A DNA stretch of 64,000 bases from Nereocystis luetkeana (Eukaryota > Sar > Phaeophyceae > Laminariales > Laminariaceae): NCBI GenBank assembly GCA_031213475.1, contig JARUPZ010000018.1, positions 1,736,001-1,800,000 on the forward strand. The letters run 5' to 3'. Within the stretch, counting starts at the first letter, position 1; every line of letters begins with the position of its first letter. Below are positions 30,574-41,490 of the stretch, piece after piece. Position numbers and translations under genes: made by a program. The notes beneath the pieces were generated by a model. That model was not told where the DNA came from. It saw only the letters and a list, made by a program, of their open reading frames with translations, and ran no database searches.

Positions 30574-32600
30574 CTTCGCCCATCTTTTTCTCTCTCTCCT
30601 TCCAACTCGTAACTCAGATCCGGGGTCACATAGCAGGCTCTTCTCCCCCCTTCCCGCTACGGTACGTGCCTTCATTTTTATCGCGAGAAGATTTCAGCCT
30701 TTTCTTCCCTCGTCGACTCGCATCGAATTGTGCCTACCCACGCTGCAAGGCGCTCTCAACAATTGAATCCTTTTTATTTTTATTTTTGCAAATAAAGTCA
30801 AAAGTCCGACCCACCTGGTATATATGCTAGGACCTGGTGGTGTTTGTATTGTGGGCGATCCGGCAAACACACCCTCAGTTATTTGTATTTGGCTTTACGT
30901 CGACGGCTGATGTTATGCTACTTCTTCAAAAATATTGGCAAGGGATCCGCATCCGCATGCTGGGCACGGCAGGGGTTCGACTTGTTCGATTCGACTCATA
31001 TTATTAATAGTAGTCTGTGGTGGCTGCCAGCGCATACCAGTCAGTCGGTTGCGACAGCGGTTGGCTGCAGAGGCTCCATGGTATGACGATTAGTTTGCTT
31101 CTGGCTCAGCCGGGGACTTAGGCGAGGGCGACTGCTTGGTCTCGCCGACAACCGTTTATGTCTGGCGTTTGTTCCGTTCGACTCAGAATTATAAAGGATC
31201 GAGGGCGGCGCACGTACGTTAGGAAGCGGCGACCGTTTACATTGGCGATAGACACTCCGTGGGCTGGCGGGGGACCCGCTTGACTCAAGCTAATATGATT
31301 GTGTTTGCGCTCACGTATGACGGCGCACCTTTGGGGGTCTCGCATGCGCTTTCGATACTCCAACGCCACTGGTTTTGGTTGCATATATGTATATTGAGGT
31401 TTATTTTATTTTATTTTATTTTTGTTCGATTATACTCAAGACACCACCTCAACTCGTCATCCACACTTTCTGTTACAGTATTAACATCCATGTAGATACG
31501 CACGGAGTTGCGTTGCCGGTGTCTGTGTAATCGTCATGTTTTCTCGACGACCCGCCTGGATACACAGCTTCGCTTCGACGCTTGCTTACAAAGATTTACT
31601 TACTTTGTACCAAGGGGGGCAGAATTCTGCCCCTCGTTGAATCGACTACCTCACCAAGGTTGTCACGCGTGTCTTCGCGGGGCTGATTATGGCGCGATAC
31701 AGCATTCCGTTCTCGACGGTTGCTGGCAAATATTTACTTATTCCGTACCAGGGTGGCAGAGCTCTGCCCCTCGTTGATCCGATTACCTCAGTTGAGGATA
31801 CACGCGCGTTTCGCAAGGTTTCCGTTTGCGCTATATGATACTCCGTACCAGGTATATATATATGGGTATCCTCACCCCTTTTCCCCCACGGCGCGCTATA
31901 GGTGGTCGCCGACTGTTGGCCCCGACGCCTCGATCGACGCCACGCACACGTGCGGCCAGTTCTTCTCCCCACGCCCCCCTTGGATACCTTCGAACGCGAG
32001 TGGGCGCGCACGGGAGCCCTGCCCTCCTCGGGAGTGTGACCGTCCGTGGCGGGTGTCACTCGTGACCCCTTGCAGGGTCTCCTACGGCGTATGCCGTGAG
32101 ATGCTCCGATAAGGAATGCGGGGGGGGATGGGAACCAATTCGTGCCGGGGTTCGTGCGCCGGCATGTAGCTTCTGGCACGACATCATCCTCAAAGAGCAC
32201 CCGCTTCGAGACACGCTGGGTTCGCACTAATGCGATGGAGTGGATCTTCGCGATCTTCTCCTAAGGGAATACCGGGGCCCGTCGAGCGCCTGCCCATATG
32301 ACGTCGCCCGATTTCCCGGAGCGGTGTTCCGCAACCGTATCCCGCCAAGGTTCACCAGGTTTGTGGACGACGAGGTACGAGCCCTTGGCTTTAGACTTCC
32401 GTGCCAAAGGGTAACGGGTGCCCAAGTTTCGGCTACTATCGCGCAAGGACGCGCAGCCATCACATAGTAGCGTGCATATATTTCGCTGTTTCGGGCGTCT
32501 TCGAACGCTCGCCGAGGCTTACGGTCCCCCTTTCTTTGGTGTCCTCTTTCAAACAGAACGGCACTGGCGGGAGCCTCCTTTAGGGTGGGCCACCTCTCAG
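30574..32600. other. Non-coding spacer with a local tandem duplication
   Basis: No gene is supported. A ~95-base block (31589-31680) is repeated at 31728-31820, offset 139, each with a GGGCAGA..TCTGCCC palindrome. A plus-strand frame near 32240-32420 (RFTRFVDDEVRALGF) looks somewhat coding but is short and has no partner. TACCAGGTATATA occurs at 31846. Confidence 0.45.
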
Positions 32601-32619
32601 TGGGGCGGCAACGGCAAGG

Positions 32620-34279
32620 GGCTTGGTTCGGTTTGCGTTTTGCTCTACGTGTAAGGAAGAAAACGTTGCAAAGTTTCATTTCTGCTGGAAGTGCGGCGCT
32701 CAGCAGGTTCGATCATTGCCGGCCCCGTGGTATCCGGAGCGGGTGCCTGTGGTTGTGGATGCTGATAAGACGCAAGCACGTCGACGCCAAGTACTGGCGG
32801 CGATGGAGGGGCGCCCCGGGCAGTCCGAAAAAAAAAATGTAGGGTGGCCGACGAGTTTGACGCGTTTGTGCTCGTTGTTTCGGCGGGGTCCCGTGGTTGT
32901 CAACCAGCTACCCCAGACGATGTCTTTATTTTCCTCTGCTGCCTTGACACGCAAGGGAAAGGCACCAAGATGGTGCATGGAGCGTCTTGCCCCGGTGTGA
33001 GCCACGCGGGCGACGATACGTGCCTGACGGGGTCTTCGTGTGCTAAACGGTATGCGGCCGAGTCTATTCGAAAAGGTTTTGGGTTGAAGCTGAAAATGGC
33101 GATGAAATAAATCGGACAAGGAGAGGAATGGGACCCCGCCCGCCGGGTAGTGAGTCCGTGCTCGAGTCCGTTGGTAGATTCGTACCTTACCTTCGTATCT
33201 GAGGAACAGAAGCAGGTCGGGGTTCAGGTCAATCAAGCCGCGCCGATGCTGGAACACACACTCATAGATCTGCTAAGCGACATGCGGTTGCGCGCTCCAG
33301 CTCTCTGGCAGAGCGTATTGCGCTGACCCGAGATATCGCCTTGTATTCTTTGGCTTTCTATTCGATGCATACGGGTTACGATATTTCCTTTACCATGGGT
33401 TCGCACATCTTGAGGCTCCCAGCGTCTAAGGGTTTGATCTTCAACTTTCAGTTTGGTAAGACGCTGCGAGCCTCTAGTGAGGCAGTGGTAGTGTTAGCGG
33501 ACAGGGACTGCCCGGCGATTCGCACCTTTCGGGCGGTCACGGCGTACATCTCGGCCGCACAGCGGATAGGGTGGGACTTGAGCACTGGGCACCGCTTCCC
33601 CGCTGCTACGGCATAAGGTGGCCGGGGCCGTCTCTCTCTCTCCGCGGCCCGTATGACGGCGAACCTGAAAAGCTATCTGCGAATGGCAGACCTGCCAAAC
33701 CAGTTCACGATGCACTCCTTTCGAGTGGGATGCTCGCTCAGTAAATCCCTGGCCGGGACGACTGTGGACGAGATTATGCAAATTGGTGGCTGGAAGACAG
33801 AGTCAGTTGCGAAGTACTACATCGGGGCTACCTCGAGTGGACAAGTGCGGGGCAGCAAGAAGAAACGTGGGCAGAGCTGCGCGGACGCTAGCGAGCTACC
33901 GTTGTCGCCGGAGTTCAGAAATGACTTTGCGGCGTGTGCGGGCAAGGACCGAGTTCAGGTGATAGAAGTTTGGGTAAGACGTTTCTGCGGACCAGCGGTC
34001 GACTGCAAAGGTAATCTGAAAGGAGGCGTAACGAAGTTTGGGCGGGACCACAGGCCGGCGCAGGAGGCCTCATCCAATCCAATACTTACATTAAACGATC
34101 CACGGCAGAGAGACAGAATACTACAGTATAATGGCGATCCAATCCATGGACTCAAAATTGGCACAAATAATGGACCCATTGATTATATCGAAATGGCTCG
34201 GAATTTGTATCGAATCGAGGTCACTTCTTCCTTTCGCTCCCGAAACCTCGGGAGTAGAGTTGGTCGCGCCATTTCTTGA
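32620..34279 (+). pseudogene. Decayed tyrosine recombinase (Crypton/DIRS-type)
   Basis: Plus-strand fragments spread over three frames encode, in order: a two-CxxC zinc ribbon (FCSTCKEENVAKFHFCWKCG, ~32640-32700); a Cys/Gly segment (32860-33110); an N-terminal helical domain (SYLTFVSEEQKQVGVQVNQA, ~33175-33235; LAERIALTRDIALYSLAFYS, ~33300-33360); and the catalytic region ending HSFRVGCSLSKSL (33711) and GGWKTESVAKYYIG (33787-33828). HxxR, the Trp and the nucleophilic Tyr context of tyrosine recombinases are visible. The position of the first catalytic arginine reads MHTGYD, so that residue appears lost. An in-frame TAA at 33614 and frame changes near 32840 and 33300 mark it as dead. Such recombinases belong to Crypton or DIRS-like elements; the class cannot be decided here. 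Confidence 0.7.
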
Positions 34280-34497
34280 GACCATCCCACCCACCCGGCA
34301 GCAGGATTAGTATTCTTGCGCTTGTAGACCCAGATCATTTACAGGCACTAACCCCGTGCAGAGTTTGTGATTCGCCACTTTACTCAGCGCGGGGGGAAGT
34401 ACCGGACGGGACCTCCTGCTCGGCGCCGGAGGCCTCATCCAATCCAATACTTACCTTAAATGATCCACGGTAGAGAGACAGAATACTACAGTAATTG
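34056..34497. repeat. Pair of ~70-base direct repeats
   Basis: GGAGGCCTCATCCAATCCAA, followed by an almost identical stretch ending in CAGAATACTACAGTA, is present at about 34060-34130 and again at 34430-34497, 368 bases apart. The first copy lies inside the tail of the recombinase frame. They could be internal or split repeats of the recombinase element. Confidence 0.75.
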
Positions 34498-34689
34498 ATG
34501 AAAACTGAAAAATACATCGTACTCGTTCTGTAAGTTAATGCTACGAGGTCAATCTATAGCCTAGATCATGCCACTTCTTATGCGAATCCGATTCAAATCT
34601 TCAGACTTTGATCGGATTTTTAAGCGAAACAATTACGGCGAGTCTACGTACCGTGTACTGCTGAAAGCTCGGGTATTATGCCCGGATTG
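34498..34689. other. AT-rich spacer
   Basis: Nothing recognisable; it separates the recombinase remnant from the second non-LTR copy. Confidence 0.3.
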
Positions 34690-37600
34690 CCGGTAGTATG
34701 CTGCAACCGAGAGAGGAGAGGAGGATATCGACGGAGAGTGGCGTGGCACGACCCCTTAGCAACCACAGGTGGACCACCGTGCGGGGCTTGTGGGGAACAG
34801 GTTGTAGCCCGCCAGGGGTTCGCTTTCGCTGGTTGGCTTGCTCACACGGAGTGCGTCGTGGAAAGAGTCTAGGGGGGCTCGGACAGGAGAGACGACCGGT
34901 TTTGGGGTAGCCATAGGGAACAGGAATGGGCCGCCCCGTCGGAAAACGTTCCTCCTCACGCAAAATACTGCCGAGAATTCACCAATGATGTGACGACGCT
35001 AAGGAATGAGGCACCCTTCGACCGGGACGGTTGGAAATATTTTGGCGGCCAGCGATTTCGGAAAAGGAGGAGGAGCCGAACTAAGGTGGAAGCAAACAAC
35101 ATGTAAAAGGGAGGGAGGGGAAGGGGACACAAGCATCGTGCACGTACTGCGATCGGGCTCTGGACGACTTGGTAGAGGGGTCAGGGGACAACCACGTGTG
35201 GGTACCCGTCCTGTACCCTTACGGAGGGTTGGTGCACGTCCGCTGCATGTTGGAGCGCACGGACCGCATCGCGCGAGAGCATGTAGACCCGGGACTCAGA
35301 CCGCTCCGAGTGGGTGGGGAAGTCGATCCGCCAATGCGGCGGAGCTCGCTAGAGGGCTTCTGCCAATGACCGAGTCGAGGCGGAGGTGGGCGGCGTTGAG
35401 GAGCACTTTGCAGTTTGTCGACCTTCTTCAGCGAGACACCCCCGAACCGAAGCCGCCTCATCTCTTGACAATCGGCGTTGTACAGCTCGTTCGAGCTCAT
35501 GGTTATACGTGCCCACGGGAGGAGCCCAACCTCTTCGTTTTTCTTGTGCTGTCTATCCAGCGATGCTCTGGGCCTGCCTCAAGGGTTTTAACTCGATTCC
35601 CACCGCTCGAGAGAATGAGAAGAATACTGCTGGCCACTACCGTGCGCTGTTCGCCGCATTCGGAATCCGATGACAGGATATCCTGCTCCAGGTAACAAAC
35701 CGGAGGCTCTACATTGGGCCTCACGTCCAGGAATATATTGCGAGCCTCGACACCGAGTGGGAAGAACGTTTGACACGACCGACCCTCGGGGTTCAACACG
35801 CGCTGAAGGAAGCTGTCGTGCTGCGTCTCTTTTCGGTGGAGGTGGTGGCTTCGCCAAGAGGGGCGGGGCTGGCGCTGAAGACCTACCGGACAACGAGGAG
35901 ACAGCTTGAGCAAGAACGTGGAGCACCGGGCACCACAGAGAACCACCAGAACGGGGGAAGCAGGGATACCACACCAGTAGGACAGTCTGGAACCCCCCGG
36001 ACAGGGTCCGAGGACGCGTCGATAACACCCGGGGTGGCAGTGCTCACACCTAGCATCGCGGGGGGGGGAAGGATCGGTTGCAAGGGGTAGACGAGGTCGA
36101 TCAAGAGGGTTTGGGAGAGGGTCACGAGCAGTCAGCGCAGGGAGCAGGGCCAACACGAGTACGGGGTGAAATCCAAGATCCGGGAGTAGTACACCGCCCT
36201 AGTCAGCAAACAGGGGGGAGGCGAGGGTGGGTGCAGGGAGCAAACCTAGCTGAGAGGGGTGAAATAGTGGGGGTGGTGGAGAAGCGGAAAGCGAAGGGAT
36301 GCCAACTATTGGTGAAGGGGGGAAATAAGGGAAAGAGGAAAGCCAGAGGAGCAGAAGTAGGGGAGCCGCAGTGAATGACAGCGAGTCCAGGATACCAAAC
36401 GGCGAAGCAAAGCTGCACGACCCCCCTGGACGGCAAGCAGGAGATCCGGAAACGAGATGCGACCCCTTGTCTTCCTGGGTGACTCCCGACGAGACGTGAC
36501 GCGCGGGGTCTTTCGTGTGACACTCCAGCTCGGGCACTGGGTGGTTTTCCACATGGGCTACGGCACCACGTGCTCCACGTTCGTTGTGTGGTTGAGGCCC
36601 TCGCAAGAGGCGCGGCTCCGGCACCACTCCGCTCCCCAGCAGTCAACTGTGGAGCCCAAGACCTAAGACGGGACGCACTGGAGGCAGCGGTCCCAAGGGA
36701 CCCGGGTCTTCGCAATTGGTCAGTCCAGATGGGAGCGGGGGGCACAGCCGACGCGGACCTATGCAGTCGGGGGCTTTAGTACGGATGGGACCAAAATAGC
36801 CTGTGTGTAGGGTCCCTGCTCGATGCCGTTCCCGTAAATATACCGCGGCAACGCTTCGAAACCAGGAAACAAGTGCAGGTGCAGCTGGTAGGCGCACACG
36901 CGCGCCTGGGTGTTCACGTCCTTGGCATCCTCAACCATAGATTTGAAAAGCACCGACCGAACCGAACTTCAGCAATGCCGAACTCGTTCCTGCGAACGGT
37001 CAAGTTCTGGTACATCAATGTTGGCCCTGATCCACTCACCGGACGGCCGGATCAAGGGGAGACTGGGGTTATCATTGGTGGAGGGCGGGGACGTAGTCCT
37101 CCTGCACCCATGGCTGACGGCGTACACCAGGCGAGGAGACTCGAGGCAATGGGATGCCGCCCAAGGAGCTCCGAGGAGACCAAGCTCGAACGGCGGCGCT
37201 GGCGTGTCGCCACGTGGGAAGGGTCAAAGCACCAGCACGCTACCTTCTGGAAGAGCAACGCTCAGCTGGAAACGAGGAGAAGTAAAACACACCGGTGGTC
37301 AAGTTTGCCCCGACCGCGCCGTCGTGCCCGTGGCTTCGGCGGCAGTGCTGGCGAGCGCCATCGACATAGACGAGGGAAATACAGCCCCGTGATGCCCGAG
37401 TGGCGAGTACGCCCCCCAGGTACTCTCCGACGTCATCAACTCCGCAGCGCCCCATCGGGTCCCGGAAACGGCAGTCAACGGTTCGTGCACCCGAAGTCAA
37501 CCATTCACAACGACACCGGGCGGGAGAAGTTTGTTCGGGGCATGATAGGTTTTTGGGGAAGAATCGTTGACGAACCGGACACGTTCCCGCCTGAGGTCTG

Positions 37601-38305
37601 GCAGCTCTTCTTACCGTCAAGCCTCACCGCGTTGGGGAAAACTGTTGGCATATAGGAAACTCATCACCGCAGGGAATATGCGACAGTGGCGGTCGCGGTT
37701 GGAAGGGGTTGACCGAGAGGAGGTGTGGCAGTTTTGGGGTTGCCATACCCGGAGGAATGGAGCATGTGAGACTGAGGGCACGAATGCTACACGAGCCGAG
37801 AAAATGGATCGATATCGCCAACTCCTTTAATGCCGTTAACACTGTGAAAGGACGGCGGTGCTTGCGGAGGTGAACAACTGCGTGCCAGCACTCACTCCGC
37901 TAGTGGCGAAGTGTTATGGTACAAGACCAGCGGCCGTGTGTTTCCTGATGGACTCCAAGGAGACTAGGACGATCGCTTGCTCCAGCGATATCCAGCAGAG
38001 GGACCTCATGGGCCCGGCAATGCTCTGTCTGGCGTTACGACCAGGGCTGAAACGTTTTTGAGAGGAGTTCGAGGGAGAAGGAGTGGACGCCTTCGTCTAC
38101 ATAGACGACACATTTCTAGGCCTTGTGGGGGTCACGGCCTACACGATTAAAGTCGTTGCCTTCTTTCCGGCGCGAGATGGACGACATCGACATCGTAGTC
38201 AGCCCCGCCAATACCGTGGCATTCCCCGAAAGGCCACGTCCCGACGGCGGAAGAGGTTTCGCTCCTGGAAAACCTAGGCGTTCGCATTGCAGACAAAGAT
38301 GGGGT
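34690..38305 (+). pseudogene. Non-LTR retrotransposon copy 2, truncated and decayed
   Basis: This is homologous to 25805-21760 of copy 1 but on the plus strand. It starts inside the zinc-finger region (CGACGEQV, GWLAHTECVVERV near 34800) and continues through LRSTLQFVDLLQRD (35400), RRLYIGPHVQEYI (35700), the late finger (HVRCVVEALARGAAPA, 36570) and the RT (VPALTPLVAKCYGTRPA, 37880; FVYIDDTFLGL, ~38090). It stops matching after ~38305, before the nuclease domain. Stops and frameshifts are scattered throughout. The long Gly/Glu-rich low-complexity segment of copy 1 is much shorter here. The RT box is YIDD rather than YMDD. It lacks the 4- and 8-base duplications seen in copy 1 and so helps reconstruct the ancestral frame order. 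Confidence 0.8.
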
Positions 38306-39090
38306 GCCGATTCTGCCCGAAACCAAGGGGGCGATGATGAAGAAAACCCGTAGGGTAGAGGCCTCCTTACGTTTCCTGTGGAAGCGAGTGAGCTGCCCTC
38401 ATGATCACAAGTTTTATCCTCGGCGAACAGCAACTATAATTACTCTGAGTCCCATACCAACCAACAACCGCCACGGAGTGCCGAAGCGAGGAGAGGAGTC
38501 GCCGCAGCAAGCTCATCAACAACGACATAGACCGCGAGTACACAGGTGTCAGTCTTCCATTGAGCTTGTCGAGCTCTCTGCCCAAGCATAGTGGCTAGAA
38601 TGGATGTGATGACCCCGCGTAGGCGGTAAGAATCTGGAGCCTGTGGGTTGATATACAGGATGCGTTGGTTGTGCGTGAGAAAAGAGGTAGAGCACCATTG
38701 TCTTCTGAGATGCAGGAGAGGTACAAAGTTCGAAATGGAAGCTCAGCTCATGCTGTACATTGTCAGATGGCAAACAAGTGCAATACAAATAATAGTATAA
38801 AAAAGAATGGCACCTCTACAACTTACAACTTAGCACGCAACAAGATAACAAGCAGCATCATTGGTTGCAGCAGTAAGTAGTAGTAACAATAGTTACTGCC
38901 GTAGGACGCTCTCGTACGATAACAATATATAGTGAGTAGTATTCGTAGCAGTATATTCGTGGCACTGTATTAATCACGCGAAATGTCACCTGGCAACGCG
39001 TGTCGCTTGCACCAACTGTACCTCCTGAGACGAATGACTCCCTGTCTACGGAAGGGGGGGGGTCCGAGGCTGACGACGTGAGCACGTCGG
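38306..39090. other. Non-coding spacer
   Basis: No gene or clear element is seen. It is AT-rich with AGTAGTA runs near 38870-38960. Confidence 0.35.
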
Positions 39091-39146
39091 ATCGTGGTGG
39101 ATGAGCTGGACGACGGTCTGTCTCACTTGAAGGACCTCGGCCTGAC

Positions 39147-39674
39147 GTGGGATTCTGGTCTGGACGCGTTTCCGAGGAGCGGGCACAGCAGGCATCTGCC
39201 GCTGGCGAGGCCGGCGACGGGACAGCCAAGACGATGGGATCGTCTCAAGGGGGTGCGGTTGATGCCTCGTCGGCCCCGCAAGGGACGGTCGAAATGGCCG
39301 AGACGATGGGTTCGTCTCAAGGGGGCGTCGTGAACGCCTCCTCGGTCCCGGCAGGGAGGGCCGAAAGCGATCCGGGCGCAGCATCAGCCTCTGACACCGG
39401 CGAAAGGAACGGTGAGGATCCCCCCGCGGTCCTGTTGGGGAGGTCAACACACGAGCTCAGCAGCTGGAGACGGTCCCCCCCCACCGTACGGGGCTGGACC
39501 CGAGGTCAGAGCCAACGCCTTGAGGGTGAACCTGCTGTGCACCAGCTAAGGATGAACGATGAAGTCGCAGACGCGCTGCTTGCAGCAGCGTACGAGTGGT
39601 GCACGAAGCGTGGGAGTATCCTGAAACGTATATTTTGGACGACGGAGAACGCAGTGGCCTTGATGGTAGTCTGA
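39147..39674 (+). CDS. Possible coding remnant with ~75-base internal repeat
   Basis: An open plus-strand frame of ~175 codons. It contains two similar segments, AKTMGSSQGGAVDASSAPQG and AETMGSSQGGVVNASSVPAG, arising from a ~75-base tandem duplication (39225-39365). The C-terminal part (NDEVADALLAAAYEWCTKRG) looks helical. There is no in-frame ATG near the start (the frame opens at GTG), no recognised domain, and the frame runs straight into tRNA-like sequence. It is either a gene fragment or fortuitous. Confidence 0.3.
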   Translation: MGFWSGRVSEERAQQASAAGEAGDGTAKTMGSSQGGAVDASSAPQGTVEMAETMGSSQGGVVNASSVPAGRAESDPGAASASDTGERNGEDPPAVLLGRSTHELSSWRRSPPTVRGWTRGQSQRLEGEPAVHQLRMNDEVADALLAAAYEWCTKRGSILKRIFWTTENAVALMVV

Positions 39675-40115
39675 GTTAGTAGCTCAGTGGTTTAACGTAA
39701 ACAGTTCGAAGTGACTGAGTAGCTCAGAGGTTTGACCTAAATATTTCGAACCCCGGAAGTCCGGGGTTCGAGTCCCGCCAGACGTCGTATTTCCGCTTTT
39801 TCTGGCGAGGGTAGAAAAGGGAAAATCAAGTGGAGAGGATATCGACAACATAAGAACACTCGACCAGAGAGTCGAAAGTGGAGTGAACCACTTGTGTAAA
39901 AGAACGCACGACTAGGGAGGGGGACCATATGCAGGAAAAACCAGGCGCTGATTAGGGACCTGATCAACCCTGGAGGATGTTATCGGCGGGAGGCCGTATT
40001 GAGCCCAAGCTTTAAGGTACTTAGTTTGTTCGTTTATATATAAATGTTAAACCACTGAGCTACTCAGTCAGCGCTGACTTGTACGTTTATCAAGGTTAAA
40101 CCACTGAGTAAACCT
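39665..40115. repeat. tRNA-like (SINE-type) segments in inverted arrangement
   Basis: GAGTAGCTCAGTGGTTTAAC-type sequence, resembling a Pol III A box, occurs at 39679-39700 and 39716-39740 on the plus strand and inverted at 40045-40072 and 40090-40110. A B-box-like GGGGTTCGAGTCCC follows at 39762-39776. No cloverleaf with a proper acceptor stem could be drawn, so these are tRNA-derived repeats rather than functional tRNA genes. Confidence 0.5.
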
Positions 40116-40480
40116 TTATAAAGGAACATAATATCCGCGCGGAGCACCGGCTCTACCGAGCGCCACCGGATCGCCCGCAGACGCACGGCGGTGCCACGCC
40201 CCTCCCCCCCACAGCAATGGTCCTCGATGTCTCCGGCGAAAGACAAGGCGCCGGTGGGCAATTCGGCGAGCGGGTGGTGTGGAAAGGTGCCCTCCCGAGA
40301 ACGAGTTGCTCGCTCCCCGCGGGAAAAGGGCAGATCTCCGCGACGAATGGGGTCTCCATTTTTTTCGAAGGCGGTTGTCTCCCGGGTCATGTTGCGTGTC
40401 CCTTGTTATGGGATTCCATTCCATTCGTATGGAAGACCTTTTTTCCGGAGATGAACCACTATCACCCCCCCCCCCCGGAT
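40116..40480. other. Spacer between tRNA-like segments
   Basis: A GC-rich stretch with overlapping open frames in several registers, none with a start, splice sites or motif that would support a gene. Confidence 0.3.
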
Positions 40481-40545
40481 AATTGCTCAGCGGTAGAACG
40501 TTCGATTCTGTACGCCAAGTTCGAGGTTAGACTCCCACCTTTTTT
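40481..40545 (+). repeat. tRNA-like pseudogene
   Basis: GGATAATTGCTCAGCGGTAG resembles a D-arm with A box, and AAGTTCGAGGTTAGACTCCC resembles a T-arm with B box. The anticodon arm and acceptor pairing are not convincing. Confidence 0.35.
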
Positions 40546-40570
40546 CTTTTCTTAGCTGCATTTGTTGTAA

Positions 40571-41010
40571 GGATTACCCTGGGCTGGGTATTCGATCGAT
40601 CTTTTACCCCTGTAGCTCAGTAGGTAACACCTTCACATTTGGCGTCATCGGCAGGACACGGGTTCGAATCTCACTTCGAATGTTCCTTCTATAGAAACGC
40701 TTGCGCGTGCGTCCCTAAAACATACCAGGTATCTCCCTGGTTTCTCAGGTATATTGAAATGAAGCGGGTAGGTCAGCGTACGGCCGTATACGGTACCGAC
40801 GTCCCAAAGATCCCTGCTGTTCAGAGGGGGGGGGGGTGTTTCAACCCCTTTAGAACCCCAGTCCCGTTTTGGGGACAAACTCCTTGAAATTTGAGTGGTT
40901 TGTCCCCACATCTGGGACTGCGGTTCTAAAAGGGTTAAGGATTACCGGGGGCTGGGTAATCGATCGATCTGTTACCCCTATAGCTCAGTAGGTAACACCT
41001 TCACAATGGT
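40571..41010 (+). repeat. tRNA-derived SINE-like repeat, two copies
   Basis: A ~70-base block (GGATTACC, GGCTGGGTA, CGATCGATC, ending TAGCTCAGTAGGTAACACC) occurs at 40571-40640 and 40938-41005. In the first copy a B-box-like GGGTTCGAATCTC follows at 40662. The second copy is cut off after the A box. The repeated 5' leader plus internal Pol III-like boxes suggests a SINE family. Confidence 0.5.
40835..40937. repeat. Foldback (MITE-like) element P, copy 1
   Basis: The inverted arms are AACCCCTTTAGAACC, CAGTCCCGTTTTGGGGACAA and their complements, ending GGTTCTAAAAGGGTTAA. A ~12-base loop lies between the arms. The right end abuts TTAA, and it is inserted right next to a SINE-like copy. Confidence 0.8.
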
Positions 41011-41187
41011 ATAGGTGTTAGTGTGACTTCTTTCTTACGTTTTGGTGGCATATATATGGTATTTTAGCATACTGTAGTTGCACTATACTCTTAATACCAG
41101 TACTTACTTGTAGCATGCTATATATGTGTTCGAACATTATAAAGCATACCAGTATACATTTCTTGAGTGAGTAAGTACCCGTACGTA
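41011..41187. other. AT-rich spacer
   Basis: No feature is seen apart from TATATA-like words. Confidence 0.3.
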
Positions 41188-41490
41188 CGTGGATGGGTGG
41201 GGTTTATTGGTGGGGTGGGTGGGAAGGTGTGGAACATACCAGGGTATATATGTGCAACCGCTGCTGTACTGTACTGTATACATCGTGGGTGGGTTGGTGG
41301 CTGGTATAGGGTTGGTAGGTGAATGGGTTGGTGGGTGGGTGTGGGTGGGTACGTGGGTGGGTGGGTCGGGTGGGTTGGTGGGTGGGTGATTGGGTGGGGT
41401 CCCGGGTGGTTGGGTACGTGGCGTGGGTGTGGGCGCGTGGGTGGTTGGGTGGGTGGTTGGGTGGGTTATTGGTGGGTCTGGGTGGGTAGA
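41188..41490. repeat. GGGT-rich minisatellite
   Basis: About 300 bases made largely of GGGT, GGTT and GTGG units on the plus strand. The regular G-runs could form G-quadruplexes. Open frames across it (Trp/Gly/Val-rich) are artefacts of the repeat. Confidence 0.85.

Noticed and set aside
39716..40690. Functional tRNA genes
   Set aside because: A- and B-box-like words are present, but no complete cloverleaf with paired acceptor stem and a clear anticodon could be built.
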